Part shown: positions 9,254 through 19,055 of the stretch, in pieces
Layout: each line of letters starts with the position of its first letter
Position numbering within the stretch: position 1 is the first letter of the stretch
Assembly: GCA_913030665.1 (NCBI GenBank)
Contig: CAJWFS010000005.1
Span: 1 to 57,074 of the forward strand
Direction of reading: 5' to 3'
Length of the DNA: 57,074 bases
Origin: an uncultured Acidimicrobiaceae bacterium
Lineage (GTDB): Bacteria; Actinomycetota; Acidimicrobiia; Acidimicrobiales; MedAcidi-G1
Position numbers and translations under genes: made by a program
The notes under the pieces: generated by a model
The model's database searches: none
What the model was told of the DNA's origin: nothing
The model's input: only the letters and a program-made list of their open reading frames with translations

Positions 9254-10495
9254 TCAGGCCCGTCGGCGGCGTAGGCCAACGGCCAGCGAGACCAGGATCC
9301 CGACCAGGACCCCCTGCTCGACGCGCGGGCTGAGGGCGAGGGTGGCGAAGAACGTGACCCAGGCTACGACGGCGTCTGCCGGTGAGATCCGGGCCATTCC
9401 CAGGAGTCGTCCGGGCCTCACCAGGCCGACCACGGCAGCTATGACCACCCCACCCAGGGTTGCCCGCGGGAGTGGTGCCAGCACGTCGGCGAACGGCAGG
9501 AAGGCCAGAACCGTGATTCCTGTCACCAGCCCGGACCAGCGGGTGCGGGCACCGGCCAGACGGTTCAGCGAGGACCGGCTGAAAGATCCGCCCACTGGGA
9601 AGGACCCGGAGACGGCGGCGGCCAGGTTGGCCACCCCCTGGCTCACGAACTCCCTGTTGGCGCTCCACCGCTGGCCGTCCTCGTCGGCGAACACCCTGGC
9701 GATGGATGCCGGCTCGGCGAAGCCGACCAGGGCTATGAGGATTCCCCCGACCAGCAGCGAGCCGGTGGACCCCCAGGGGAGATCCAGCGAGAGGGTGGGA
9801 AGGGCCGTGGGAACGTCGCCTACCATCGGTCCTGCGTAGTCGGTCAGCCGGCTTACGCTGATTCCACCACCGACAGCGATGAGGGCCCCGGGGAACATCC
9901 GGTGCACGACCCTGCGACCCGCCAGTACGAGCAGCACTGTCGTGGCGGCGATGGCCAGTGACGCCGTCTCCCATACGCCGGGATGGCCCAGCGACCAGCC
10001 GGCCCGCCACAGCACCCCTCCGGGGGGTGTCGCCGTGCCGAGGGCCTTCGGGAGCTGCGAGGCCAGGATCAGGATCGCCGCAGCGGAGGTGAAGCCGGTG
10101 ACCACCGGATCGCGCATCAGGTAGGTGACCACGCCCAGGCGGAACAATCCCAGCAGCAGGCGGGTGACGCCGACCATCAGGGCCAGCAGGGCGGCCAGGG
10201 CCACGTAGTCGGCGCTACCGGGGTCGGCCAGGCTGGCCAGTGCTCCGAAGGTGAGCAGGCTGGTGAGCGCCACGGGCCCTGTCTGGAGGTACGGCGAGGA
10301 GGCGAACAGGGCGGCCAGGATCGGAGGCAGCGCCGATGCGAACAGCCCGATGTGGGATGGCAGACCTGCCAGCTCGGCGTACGCCATCGACTGGGGGATC
10401 AGCACCATAGCCACGCTCAGCCCGGCCAGCAGGTCGGCGGGGACCGGTCGGGCGGGGGGCGCGGCTAGGGCCTTGTCGCTGGCTCCATCGGACAC
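9254..10495 (-). CDS. SulP family anion transporter (no STAS domain)
   Basis: 413 aa; PADLLAGLSVAMVLIPQSMAYAELAGLPSHIGLFASALPPILAALFASSPYLQTGPVALTSLL. Confidence 0.9.
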   Translation of the reverse strand: MSDGASDKALAAPPARPVPADLLAGLSVAMVLIPQSMAYAELAGLPSHIGLFASALPPILAALFASSPYLQTGPVALTSLLTFGALASLADPGSADYVALAALLALMVGVTRLLLGLFRLGVVTYLMRDPVVTGFTSAAAILILASQLPKALGTATPPGGVLWRAGWSLGHPGVWETASLAIAATTVLLVLAGRRVVHRMFPGALIAVGGGISVSRLTDYAGPMVGDVPTALPTLSLDLPWGSTGSLLVGGILIALVGFAEPASIARVFADEDGQRWSANREFVSQGVANLAAAVSGSFPVGGSFSRSSLNRLAGARTRWSGLVTGITVLAFLPFADVLAPLPRATLGGVVIAAVVGLVRPGRLLGMARISPADAVVAWVTFFATLALSPRVEQGVLVGILVSLAVGLRRRRA

Positions 10496-10619
10496 CCCGG
10501 CACCCTAGGTGCCCGGTCGCCGGTCCCTGTCGCCGCTGCTCTTCGCGGCTCCCCCTGGCCGGGCCCGGATGGTGGGACTGATCGGGTCGACGCGATCCGG
10601 GCGGTCGTAGCCTCAGGCC

Positions 10620-11501
10620 ATGGATGACGGGCGGGGCGAAATTCGGGACACCGGTACGCCACGTCACGAGCTGTCGGTGGATGGGGTGCCGATCAGGTCG
10701 GCCGCCACGATCCTGCTGGTCGCCGACCGCCCGGACCTGCAGGTCCTGACCCTGCGCCGGACCGATGCCTCGACCTTCGTGGCTGGACACACACTGTTTC
10801 CCGGAGGGGCGGTGGATGCCGGCGACCACGATCCACGCTGGCCGTCGCTGGTGACAGGGCTCTCGGCTGCCGCTGCGGCGGAGCGGTTGGGCGTGGTTGA
10901 CGGCCTGGGGTATTGGACGGCGGCGGTCCGCGAGACCGTGGAGGAGGTCGGCGTGGCGGTCGGAACCACCGATCCGGGGCTGGCAGCCCGCATGGTCGCG
11001 CATCGCCACGATCTGGAGGCGGGGAGGGTCGGCCTGGCGGACCTGGTCCACGACGGCGCCGCGACGCTGGACCTGTCCGGCATCCACGCTGTGGCCCGCT
11101 GGGTGACGCCCATGCCCAGCATCAAGAGATACGACACGTACTTCTTCGTGGCCACCGTGGACTCCGACGTTCGACCGGTGGTGGATGGCCGGGAGGCGGT
11201 GCACGCCGAGTGGTGCAGGCCGACCGACGTGCTGGAACGGTGGCGTGACGGGGAGGTCACGATGATCAGCCCGACCATCGCCATGTTCCAGCGGCTGGCC
11301 TCCCACGGGTCGACCGCCGGGGTACTGGCCGCGGCGGCGGCCGGTGGGCCGGCGAGGAGGGCACGGATCCTGGACGACTCGACCACCCCAGTCCGCTTCG
11401 AGGGGGATCCGGGCTTCCACGAGACGGGCACGCGCGAGAGCCTCGGCTGGATGTGGCTTCCCGCCGGGGACCGTCCCGATCCGACGACCGGGTGGGCCTG
11501 A
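10620..11501 (+). CDS. NUDIX hydrolase
   Basis: 293 aa; FVAGHTLFPGGAVDAGD...AAVRETVEEVGVAV Nudix-box-like segment. Confidence 0.82.
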   Translation: MDDGRGEIRDTGTPRHELSVDGVPIRSAATILLVADRPDLQVLTLRRTDASTFVAGHTLFPGGAVDAGDHDPRWPSLVTGLSAAAAAERLGVVDGLGYWTAAVRETVEEVGVAVGTTDPGLAARMVAHRHDLEAGRVGLADLVHDGAATLDLSGIHAVARWVTPMPSIKRYDTYFFVATVDSDVRPVVDGREAVHAEWCRPTDVLERWRDGEVTMISPTIAMFQRLASHGSTAGVLAAAAAGGPARRARILDDSTTPVRFEGDPGFHETGTRESLGWMWLPAGDRPDPTTGWA

Positions 11502-11529
11502 ACCGGCCGTTCCCCGTAGAATTGGCAAC

Positions 11530-12036
11530 GTGTCAGCTCCCTCCCACGTTCCAACGCCTGCGGTCCGTTCGGTCGATCCCTCATACACCGGCCCGCTGCG
11601 TCGGCTCGGCCCCTGGCGGGCCGGTCGCCCCGGCGAGGTGGTGGACCTGGGTGGCCAGCCCAGCGGGACCAGCCTCGGCAGCCAGGGGCCGGACCAGGGC
11701 TTCGCGTTCCGCCTCGCCAGGTCGTTCGTGGGGCGTCTCCGCCCGGGTGCGGGGGAGCGGATACCGGACGTGGTGGCCGGCTGCGTGGGGGTGGCGCTGA
11801 AGCGTGCGGCCCTGTTCGGCAGGGCTCCGATCGCAGCGGACCTGGAGGTCGCCTTCGGCCTGTTCGGGTTCCTGGAGGATCCGCCCACCGGGGACCGCCT
11901 GGTCGAGCGGCGTCGCCTTTTCGCCGAGGCATCCCACCACCACCACTACTCCGAGGTGCGACGCATCGTTGACCTCGTTCCGGACAGTGACCTGCGTCCG
12001 GATGCTGCCACCGACGCAGCCGCCCGGGCCTCCTGA
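11530..12036 (+). CDS. conserved hypothetical protein
   Basis: GTG start; VSAPSHVPTPAVRSVDPSYTGPLRRLGPWRAGRPGEVVDLGGQ...; coding-like GC3, consistent gene order. Confidence 0.6.
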   Translation: MSAPSHVPTPAVRSVDPSYTGPLRRLGPWRAGRPGEVVDLGGQPSGTSLGSQGPDQGFAFRLARSFVGRLRPGAGERIPDVVAGCVGVALKRAALFGRAPIAADLEVAFGLFGFLEDPPTGDRLVERRRLFAEASHHHHYSEVRRIVDLVPDSDLRPDAATDAAARAS

Positions 12037-12063
12037 GCCGGCCCGACCCGGACCCCGGTACAC

Positions 12064-12705
12064 GTGATCCAGCATCCGGCCGGACGGTCGGGCTCCCAGA
12101 AGGGGCGTGTCCTCGACTCGGTCCTCCCCATCGCACTGTTCCTGGTGCTGAACCGCATCTGGGGCCTGGGTGCGGGGGTGGCGGGTGCGACGCTGTGGAG
12201 CATCAAGGTGGCTGTGGACCGCCGTCGCCGGGGGGAGTCCGTCGGCAGGTACCTGCCGATCCTGGTCGGCTACCTGGTGGTCCGGGCGATCATCGGGATC
12301 CTCACGGACTCCGAGGCCGTGTACTTCGGGATCGGCATCGGCACGAAGGCGGCCGTCGGCATGGCCCTCATCGCCACCGTCGTGGCGGGTCAACCGGTCC
12401 TGGCCCGCTACGCCCCGATGCTCGTCCCGTTCAGCTCCAAGACCAGGGCCCACCCGCTCTACCTGAAGGTGATGGGCCGGTTGACCGTCTTCCTAGGCGT
12501 GTACCAGATCCTGACGTCGGTGTGGGACATCTGGCTGTTCAACCGGACCTCCACGGACGGCTACGTGCTGATCCGCTTCGCCGTCGGCTGGCCGGCTGGC
12601 ACCCTCGCCACCATGATCGCCTTCGTATACGCCGACAGGGCCCTGCGGCCCATTCCGGACTACCCCGGGATCATGGACCTGATGGATGGCCCTTCCGAGG
12701 ACTGA
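12064..12705 (+). CDS. integral membrane protein (VC0807/DUF3159-like)
   Basis: 213 aa with several TM helices; VLDSVLPIALFLVLNRIWGLGAGVAGATLWSIKVAVDRRR. Confidence 0.65.
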   Translation: MIQHPAGRSGSQKGRVLDSVLPIALFLVLNRIWGLGAGVAGATLWSIKVAVDRRRRGESVGRYLPILVGYLVVRAIIGILTDSEAVYFGIGIGTKAAVGMALIATVVAGQPVLARYAPMLVPFSSKTRAHPLYLKVMGRLTVFLGVYQILTSVWDIWLFNRTSTDGYVLIRFAVGWPAGTLATMIAFVYADRALRPIPDYPGIMDLMDGPSED

Positions 12706-12779
12706 CCTGCCTCGCGAATGGGTCGCCGGGTACCCCCGGTGGAAGGATCAGGTCCGATGACGATGGGGGAGACGACCTG

Positions 12780-13637
12780 ATGGCGGATGGCGCACTGCGG
12801 GGCTACGGGGTGCTCGTGACCGGTGGTGGCACCGGAATCGGACGGGCCTGTGCGGAGGCGCTGGCCGTCGACGGTGCCGTGGTCACGATCTGCGGTAGGA
12901 CCGAATCCAGTCTGACCGATGCGGTCGACGCCATTAGGCCCGGCTACGGAGGCAGCGTGCACCACGTGGTGGCCGACGTGACGTCGGAGGACGACGTACG
13001 AGCGGCGGTGGCCGCAACCGTCGCCAACGCCGGGAGCCTGCGCGGCGTGGTGGCCAACGCTGGTGGTGGCGGGGGTCTGGGGCCCTACAACGTCCAGGAC
13101 CTCGGGCAGTTCGAGGCGGTCCTGCGCCTCAACGTGGTCGGCACGATGCTGTGCGTGAAGCACTCGGTTCCAGAGATGGTGGCCTCCGGTGGTGGCTCGT
13201 TTGTCGGAATGTCGTCGATCGCCGGCCACCAGAACCACCTCCACTTCGGTGCCTACACGGTCGCCAAGGCGGGGATCGAGGCCATGATGCGCAACGCCGC
13301 CGACGAGTTCGGCCGGTCCAACGTCAGGTTCAACGCCATTCGGCCCGGTTTCATAGCCACAGAGATGATGGAGTTCGTGTCGCGTGACGGCGAGGTGTTC
13401 GCCAGCTACCTGCGGAATACGCCCCTCGCCCCGGCTTCCGACACCGGCGTCGGGGAGCCGTCCGACGTGGCTGCCCTGGCCAGGTTCCTGATCGGCCCCG
13501 AGTCGCGTTGGATCACGGGGACGGCCATCAACGTGGACGGTGGGCAGGCCCTGCGGTCCGGGCCCGACTTCTCGTCGTTCATCGCCGCGTCGCTGGGTGA
13601 TGACGTAATGGCCGGCAACAGGCCCGCCGACGACTGA
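12780..13637 (+). CDS. SDR family oxidoreductase
   Basis: VLVTGGGTGIGRACAEAL, VVANAGGGGG, YTVAKAGIEAMMRN; start ATG 12780 inside longer ORF. Confidence 0.93.
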   Translation: MADGALRGYGVLVTGGGTGIGRACAEALAVDGAVVTICGRTESSLTDAVDAIRPGYGGSVHHVVADVTSEDDVRAAVAATVANAGSLRGVVANAGGGGGLGPYNVQDLGQFEAVLRLNVVGTMLCVKHSVPEMVASGGGSFVGMSSIAGHQNHLHFGAYTVAKAGIEAMMRNAADEFGRSNVRFNAIRPGFIATEMMEFVSRDGEVFASYLRNTPLAPASDTGVGEPSDVAALARFLIGPESRWITGTAINVDGGQALRSGPDFSSFIAASLGDDVMAGNRPADD

Positions 13638-13651
13638 CCCCACGCCGGCCG

Positions 13652-14863
13652 TCAGGCCGCGTCGAACTCCAGGTGTGCCTGACGGAGCCCGTAGACGAAG
13701 GCGTTGGGCATCTCCACCGGTGTGGTTCCCGGCTTCAGGCGCAGGTCGGCGATGCGCCGCACGAACTCCTCGAAGAAGACCCGGATCTCCAGGCGGGCCA
13801 GGGCGGCGCCCAGGCAGAAGTGGGTGCCGAAGCCGAACGCCAGGTGGTTGTTGGGCGTCCGGGTGACGTCGAACGACTCGGGATCGTCGAAGTGCGACGG
13901 GTCCCGGTTGGCCGACGAGTACATGAGGAGGAGCTGGTCGCCGGCCCGGACCGGGATGCCGGCTACCTCGGTGTCGATGGCGGCCGTACGGCACATGTTG
14001 TGGATCGGCGTCACCCACCGGATGAATTCCTCGGTGGCCACGGTCATGTCGGCGCCGCCACGCAGAAGCGCCCACTGGTCGGGTCGTTGTGCCAGCTCCA
14101 CCAGCGTGCGGGCTATCACGGTCCGGGTGGTCTCGGCGCCGCCGTCCAGCAGCAGCAGGCAGTCCGAGATCATCTCGTCCAGGCCGAAGTCGTATCCGTC
14201 GAGGCCCCTGCGTTCCCGGTCGATCCAGACGGTCATGACGTCGTCCATGGGGCAGCCGTCGGTAACCGTGGGCTTCTTGGCCTCGTAGAGCTCTGCGGCC
14301 GCTCCGGCGAATTCGATGGCTGCGGCGACCCCGTCATGGTCGTGGTAGCGGGGTCCACCGCCCAGGGCGATGGTCCGCTCCGACCAGTCCTGGAGCTTCG
14401 GCCACATCTCGTCGCCGAACCCAAGCAGCAGCCCGATCATCTGGGCGGGAAGCGGCGCTGCCAGCTCGGCGATGACCTCGGCCTCGCCGGCCGGCAGCAC
14501 GGCGTCGATCAGGCCGGTGACCACGCCGCGCACGTGGTCCTCCCAGCGGCCGGCCGCCCGCGGCGTGAACCTACGGGACACCAGGTTGCGGCGGACCGTG
14601 TGGTGGGGGTCGTCCAGCCCGATGATTGACCGGTCGGCCGCGATGTTGGGCCGGTAGCCGCGTTCGGTGCCTGAGGAGATGAAGGTGGCCTTGTCCCGCT
14701 CGATGGTGACGATGTCGTCGTAGCGGGATATCCCCAGGAGGTCGTTGGCGGTGTCCCGGTGGATGGGATCGTGCTGGCGGAGCCAGGCGTAGGTGGGGTA
14801 AGGGTCGGTGACGTAGAAGTCGCCGTCCAGGAGGTCGATGCTGCGCGGCTCGCCCGGGTCCAT
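13652..14863 (-). CDS. cytochrome P450
   Basis: LLLDGGAETTRTVIARTL (I-helix), FGFGTHFCLGAALARLE heme-binding motif; start at MDPGEPRSIDLLDGDFYVTDPYPTYAWL. Confidence 0.94.
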   Translation of the reverse strand: MDPGEPRSIDLLDGDFYVTDPYPTYAWLRQHDPIHRDTANDLLGISRYDDIVTIERDKATFISSGTERGYRPNIAADRSIIGLDDPHHTVRRNLVSRRFTPRAAGRWEDHVRGVVTGLIDAVLPAGEAEVIAELAAPLPAQMIGLLLGFGDEMWPKLQDWSERTIALGGGPRYHDHDGVAAAIEFAGAAAELYEAKKPTVTDGCPMDDVMTVWIDRERRGLDGYDFGLDEMISDCLLLLDGGAETTRTVIARTLVELAQRPDQWALLRGGADMTVATEEFIRWVTPIHNMCRTAAIDTEVAGIPVRAGDQLLLMYSSANRDPSHFDDPESFDVTRTPNNHLAFGFGTHFCLGAALARLEIRVFFEEFVRRIADLRLKPGTTPVEMPNAFVYGLRQAHLEFDAA

Positions 14864-14943
14864 GGATGGATCGTACGGTCGTGGCGTCGACTGATGGAAA
14901 GCGGGCGTCGGCCCGCGGCGTTCGACACGTGAGAGGGGGCGCC

Positions 14944-15885
14944 GTGCGTGCCGTACGGACGGTTGGCGGGGAGTTCCGGGTAGTCGAGGTCGACGACCCG
15001 ATCGGCGACGGTGTAGTGGTCGAGGTGGCATCCGCCGGCATCTGCGGTTCGGACCTGCACATGGCCGGATTCGGCCTTGCCAACACGTTCGGCCACGAGG
15101 TGGCGGGGCGTCTCGCCGACGGCACGGAGGTGGCCATCCGGCCCACGCTGGCCTGCGGCACCTGCGACCGGTGTGCAGCGGGTGCCGAGCAGCAGTGCCG
15201 GGCCATGGCGCTCTATGGCCTGGCCATGGACGGAGGCATGGCCGATCGCATCCTGGTGGACCCGGCCTGCCTCGTCCCGCTGGCTGACGGCGTCCCCGTC
15301 GGCGACGCCTGCCTGGTCGAGCCGATCGCCGTGTCGGTGCATGCCGTCCAGGTAGCCGACGTGCAGCCCGGCCAGCGGGTGCTGGTCGTTGGCGGCGGAT
15401 CCATCGGCCTGACGGCTGTGGCCGCGGCTTGTCATGTGGGCGCCGAGGTGGACCTGTCTGCCCGCCACGCCCACCAGGTCGAGGCCGGCGAACGCCTGGG
15501 CGCCGGAACGGCGGCGTCCGGCGAGTACGACGTGGTCATCGAGGCCGCCGGCACCGAGAGCGCCCTGGTGGCGGCTATCGACCACGCCCGTCCGGGTGGG
15601 ACGGTGTCGATACCGGCCGTCTACTGGGAGGGGATCGCCATCCCGAACGTCATGTCCATGTTCTTGAAGGAGGTCAGCCTCCGTCCGTCGTCCATGTACG
15701 GCTGTTCGGGCCGCCACGGGCCGGATGTGCGGGAGGTGGACGAGGCGGCAGCGCTTCTGGCGGCGGTTCCTGAGCTGTCCGAGGCGGTCATCACCCACAG
15801 GTTCTCCCTGGACGACGCCCCCGAGGCGTTCCGGGTGGCCGCGGATCGTTCCGCCGGGGCCATCAAGGTGGTCTTGGAGCCCTAG
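14944..15885 (+). CDS. zinc-binding alcohol dehydrogenase family protein
   Basis: SAGICGSDLHMAGFGLANTFGHEVAGRL, CGTCDRCAAGAEQQC, VLVVGGGSIGLTAVAAA. Confidence 0.92.
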   Translation: MRAVRTVGGEFRVVEVDDPIGDGVVVEVASAGICGSDLHMAGFGLANTFGHEVAGRLADGTEVAIRPTLACGTCDRCAAGAEQQCRAMALYGLAMDGGMADRILVDPACLVPLADGVPVGDACLVEPIAVSVHAVQVADVQPGQRVLVVGGGSIGLTAVAAACHVGAEVDLSARHAHQVEAGERLGAGTAASGEYDVVIEAAGTESALVAAIDHARPGGTVSIPAVYWEGIAIPNVMSMFLKEVSLRPSSMYGCSGRHGPDVREVDEAAALLAAVPELSEAVITHRFSLDDAPEAFRVAADRSAGAIKVVLEP

Positions 15886-15929
15886 TACGGGGCCGTCCAG
15901 GCGGTCCCTGGAGACCGGGTGACGATGCT

Positions 15930-16508
15930 TCAGGCCAGGGTCATGGACGGGAGCGGGTAGCGACTGTCGCGTGAGAACACCTCGCGCACCAGCGGCTCGA
16001 AGTCCGCCAGCGCCATCTCGTCGTAGTTCCGCTCGAAGCAGTTCTGGTCGTACTCGGCGCAGAACGCCGCACAGTCGTCGAACCACTCGTGTTCCCGGAA
16101 CTGCTCACGGGCATCGGGGTCTGCGCCCAGGTGGTGGAAGTAGTAGTACCCCTGGAACACACCGTGGTGCCGGACAATCCAGTGGGTTCTCTCGTCCACA
16201 TAGGGCCGGAGGATGTCGGCGGCCACGGCGCTGTGGTTCTCCGGGGCGATGGGATCACCCACGTCGTGGAGCAGGGCGGCTACCACCATCTCGTCGGCCT
16301 CGCCGTTTCGCAGCGCCCGGGTGGCGCTCTGGAGGCTGTGGTGGAAGCGGTCCACCGGGTAGCCCAGCAGCGGTCCGGCCATGGCCTGCAGGGTGGCCAG
16401 CAGGTGGTCGGTGAGGTGGGCGGCCTTGTGGGCCACCAGCTCGCGGCCTATCAGCTCGTAGTCCTGCGAGGTGCCATCCACCATGTGTTCGAAGCTCACG
16501 GTTTCCAT
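15930..16508 (-). CDS. HD-domain protein, PhnZ/MIOX-type mixed-valent diiron oxygenase-like
   Basis: METVSFEHMVDGTSQDYELIGREL...FHHSLQSATRALRNGEADEMVVAALLHDVGDPIAPENHSAVAADILRPYVDERTHWIVRHHGVF. Confidence 0.75.
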   Translation of the reverse strand: METVSFEHMVDGTSQDYELIGRELVAHKAAHLTDHLLATLQAMAGPLLGYPVDRFHHSLQSATRALRNGEADEMVVAALLHDVGDPIAPENHSAVAADILRPYVDERTHWIVRHHGVFQGYYYFHHLGADPDAREQFREHEWFDDCAAFCAEYDQNCFERNYDEMALADFEPLVREVFSRDSRYPLPSMTLA

Positions 16509-16611
16509 AGGACCGGAGTCTGGCAGGCGGGCGTTGCGACGCAAAGGAACCGGAGTCGGCGGCACGCGCGTGGAGCCGGAGGCCGCGAAGCCGACCGGTA
16601 GGGTCGCCGAC

Positions 16612-17562
16612 GTGCCAGCGGTCGCCGTCTCCAACCTGACCAGGTCATACGGCGACGTGCTGGCCGTCGAGGACCTCTCGTTCACAGTGGAGCCGGGCGA
16701 GGTGTTCGCCCTGCTGGGGCCCAACGGAGCGGGCAAGTCGACCACGCTCGAGATCCTGGAGGGCCACCGGCGTCGGGACGGAGGCTCGGTCGAGGTGCTC
16801 GGTCGGGATCCCGCCGATGGCGATCGGGAGTTCCGGGACCGCATCGGGATCGTCCTACAGGAGGTCGGGATCGAGCGTGAGCTGACCGTGCGCGAGGTGC
16901 TGGAGCACTACGGCGCCTGCTACACGCGTCGCCTACCGGTGGATGACGTGCTGGACCTCGTGGGCCTGGATGGCCTCGGTGACCGGCGGACGCATCGCAT
17001 GTCGGGCGGACAGAAGCGGCGCATCGACCTGGCTACCGGCCTGATCGGCGATCCCGACCTGTTGTTCCTGGACGAGCCGACCACCGGCTTCGACCCGTCG
17101 GCCCGTCGCCAGGCGTGGGAGATGGTGGACGGCCTGCGGTCGCTTGGAAAGACCATCCTGTTGACCAGCCACTACATGGACGAGGTGGAGGCCCTGGCCG
17201 ATCGCATCCTGGTGATCGTCGGTGGTCGGGTGGTCGCCACGGGCACCCCGGATGAACTGCGAGGCGGCGCCGACCGTGACACGCTGATCCGTGTCCGGTT
17301 CCCCGCCGAGGCGAGCGGAACCCTGGACGGCCTGCTGTCCGCCCTGGTGGGCCGGGCCTCGGTGCGAAACGGCATGCTGGAGGTCAGGACCCCGGCGCCC
17401 ACCGCCGACCTCCACCACCTCACCACGTGGGCGGTGGAGCGCTCCCTGGAACTGGACGGCCTGGAGGTGAACCGCCCCACCCTCGAGGACGTCTACCTGG
17501 ACCTCATCGGCCACGGCGGAGACTCCGACGACCTCGAAGCGGGGGGGCCCGCCGGTGGCTGA
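16612..17562 (+). CDS. ABC transporter ATP-binding protein
   Basis: Walker A GPNGAGKST, signature RMSGGQKRRIDLA, Walker B LLFLDEPTTGFDP. Confidence 0.95.
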   Translation: MPAVAVSNLTRSYGDVLAVEDLSFTVEPGEVFALLGPNGAGKSTTLEILEGHRRRDGGSVEVLGRDPADGDREFRDRIGIVLQEVGIERELTVREVLEHYGACYTRRLPVDDVLDLVGLDGLGDRRTHRMSGGQKRRIDLATGLIGDPDLLFLDEPTTGFDPSARRQAWEMVDGLRSLGKTILLTSHYMDEVEALADRILVIVGGRVVATGTPDELRGGADRDTLIRVRFPAEASGTLDGLLSALVGRASVRNGMLEVRTPAPTADLHHLTTWAVERSLELDGLEVNRPTLEDVYLDLIGHGGDSDDLEAGGPAGG

Positions 17563-18382
17563 CCGCTTCCCCTCGTCGATGGGGCTGCTGGCCAGACAGG
17601 TCGGCTACCAGAACCGCCTGTTCCGGCGGACGGCCATCTCGGCGTTCTTCACCCTGGCGTTCCCGCTCATCTTCCTGCTCCTCTTCGGGGCGATCTTCGA
17701 CGACATCGACGTGGCTCCCGGACAGGCGGTTGCGGCTGCGCAGTTCTACGCCCCGGGACTGGCGGTGTTCACGGCCGTTTCGGCCACCTACACCAACATC
17801 GGGATCACCACGGCGATCTACCGGGACGAGGGGATCCTCATGCGGATCCGCAGCACGCCGCTGCCCCGCTGGGTCTACATGGGCGGGATCGTCGGATCAG
17901 CGGTCGCCATAGCGGTGGTCGGCTCGCTGGTGATGCTGGCAGTCGGCTTCGGGCTGTACGGCCTCGAGATGCAGGCGGATCGGATCCCGGCGGCCGTGGT
18001 CACCTTCGTGGTGGGCGTGGCCTCGTTCTCGCTGTTGGGCCTCGCCCTGGCGGCGATCGCCCCATCGGGGCAGTCGGCGCCGGCGCTGGCCCAGGCCACC
18101 ATCCTGCCGGTGGCGTTCATCTCCAACGTGTTCGTCGTCTTGCCCGATCCGGCCCGCTGGCTGGACATCGCCGGTGACGTCTTCCCGGTGAAACCGTTCG
18201 TGGAGGCCTTCTACGCCGCTTTCGATCCGTTCCGGACCGGCTCGGCGTGGGAGCCCGTTCTGCTGGTGCGGATCGCGGCATGGGGACTGTTCGGCGCCAT
18301 CGTGGCCGTCCGACGGTTCCGGTGGGAGCCGTCCACGGGAACCGGGTCCGGTGGCGGCCGGGGCCGCCGCAGCCGGCGCTGA
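17555..18382 (+). CDS. ABC transporter permease (ABC-2 type)
   Basis: Overlaps ATPase stop; multiple TMs, FFTLAFPLIFLLLFGAIFDD. Confidence 0.92.
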   Translation: MADRFPSSMGLLARQVGYQNRLFRRTAISAFFTLAFPLIFLLLFGAIFDDIDVAPGQAVAAAQFYAPGLAVFTAVSATYTNIGITTAIYRDEGILMRIRSTPLPRWVYMGGIVGSAVAIAVVGSLVMLAVGFGLYGLEMQADRIPAAVVTFVVGVASFSLLGLALAAIAPSGQSAPALAQATILPVAFISNVFVVLPDPARWLDIAGDVFPVKPFVEAFYAAFDPFRTGSAWEPVLLVRIAAWGLFGAIVAVRRFRWEPSTGTGSGGGRGRRSRR

Positions 18383-18395
18383 CCCTGCGCCGACC

Positions 18396-18959
18396 TCAGC
18401 CCTCCAACGCCGCCAGGTCGTCGGGGCCATCCACGTCCCAGGCCAGGTCGGGGTCCAGCAGGCTGCGCCATGCCAGCCCCAGGCGTTCGGCCTCGGCTAC
18501 GTGGGCCGCAAACGAGCCGGGACCGTAGGCGAACCGGAAGCCCGTGCCGGTGGGTACCACTGCCACGGGCGTGCCGTCGTGGTGCCGGTCCGGCACCAGC
18601 GTGATCCCGTCGAACCCTGCGCAGTGGTCCAGGCGGGTGGCTCGTGGCAGGTCGGCGTGGGCCACGACCACCGTCGCCACCCCGTCGGCCGCCAGCGCCT
18701 TCATGCCGGCTTCCACGGCCTGGTTCAGGCCAGGTCCGCCAACCCTGACCACGTCGGCACCCACCGATCGGGCCCAGGCATCCACGCCATCGTCGTCGCA
18801 GACCACTGTCACGGGGAGGGGAGCCGCTGCGGCCACCACGGTCCCGGCCATGCTCCGGGCCAGGTCGGCCCGGGCCTGACCGTCCAGGACCTCGGCCAGT
18901 CGGCCCTTGGCCGCCCCGAAGGCCTTCACCGGGATCAGTACAGCCACGGTTCCGGACAC
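18396..18959 (-). CDS. cofC: 2-phospho-L-lactate guanylyltransferase (coenzyme F420 biosynthesis)
   Basis: VLIPVKAFGAAKGRLAEVLDGQARADLARSMAGTVVAAA; typical CofC N-terminus. Confidence 0.9.
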   Translation of the reverse strand: MSGTVAVLIPVKAFGAAKGRLAEVLDGQARADLARSMAGTVVAAAAPLPVTVVCDDDGVDAWARSVGADVVRVGGPGLNQAVEAGMKALAADGVATVVVAHADLPRATRLDHCAGFDGITLVPDRHHDGTPVAVVPTGTGFRFAYGPGSFAAHVAEAERLGLAWRSLLDPDLAWDVDGPDDLAALEG

Positions 18960-19055
18960 CGGCGAAGCCTATGGGCCGATGCCGGGAGCCGATGTCCCGG
19001 GCGGTGCTGCGGTTCCGGACCGGGGGCGCCGGGTACCGGCCCGTAGGGTTGCACC

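Noticed and set aside
14509-16086. 525-aa minus-strand ORF opposite the alcohol dehydrogenase
   Set aside because: The antisense part is motif-free; the P450 and alcohol dehydrogenase frames explain the region.
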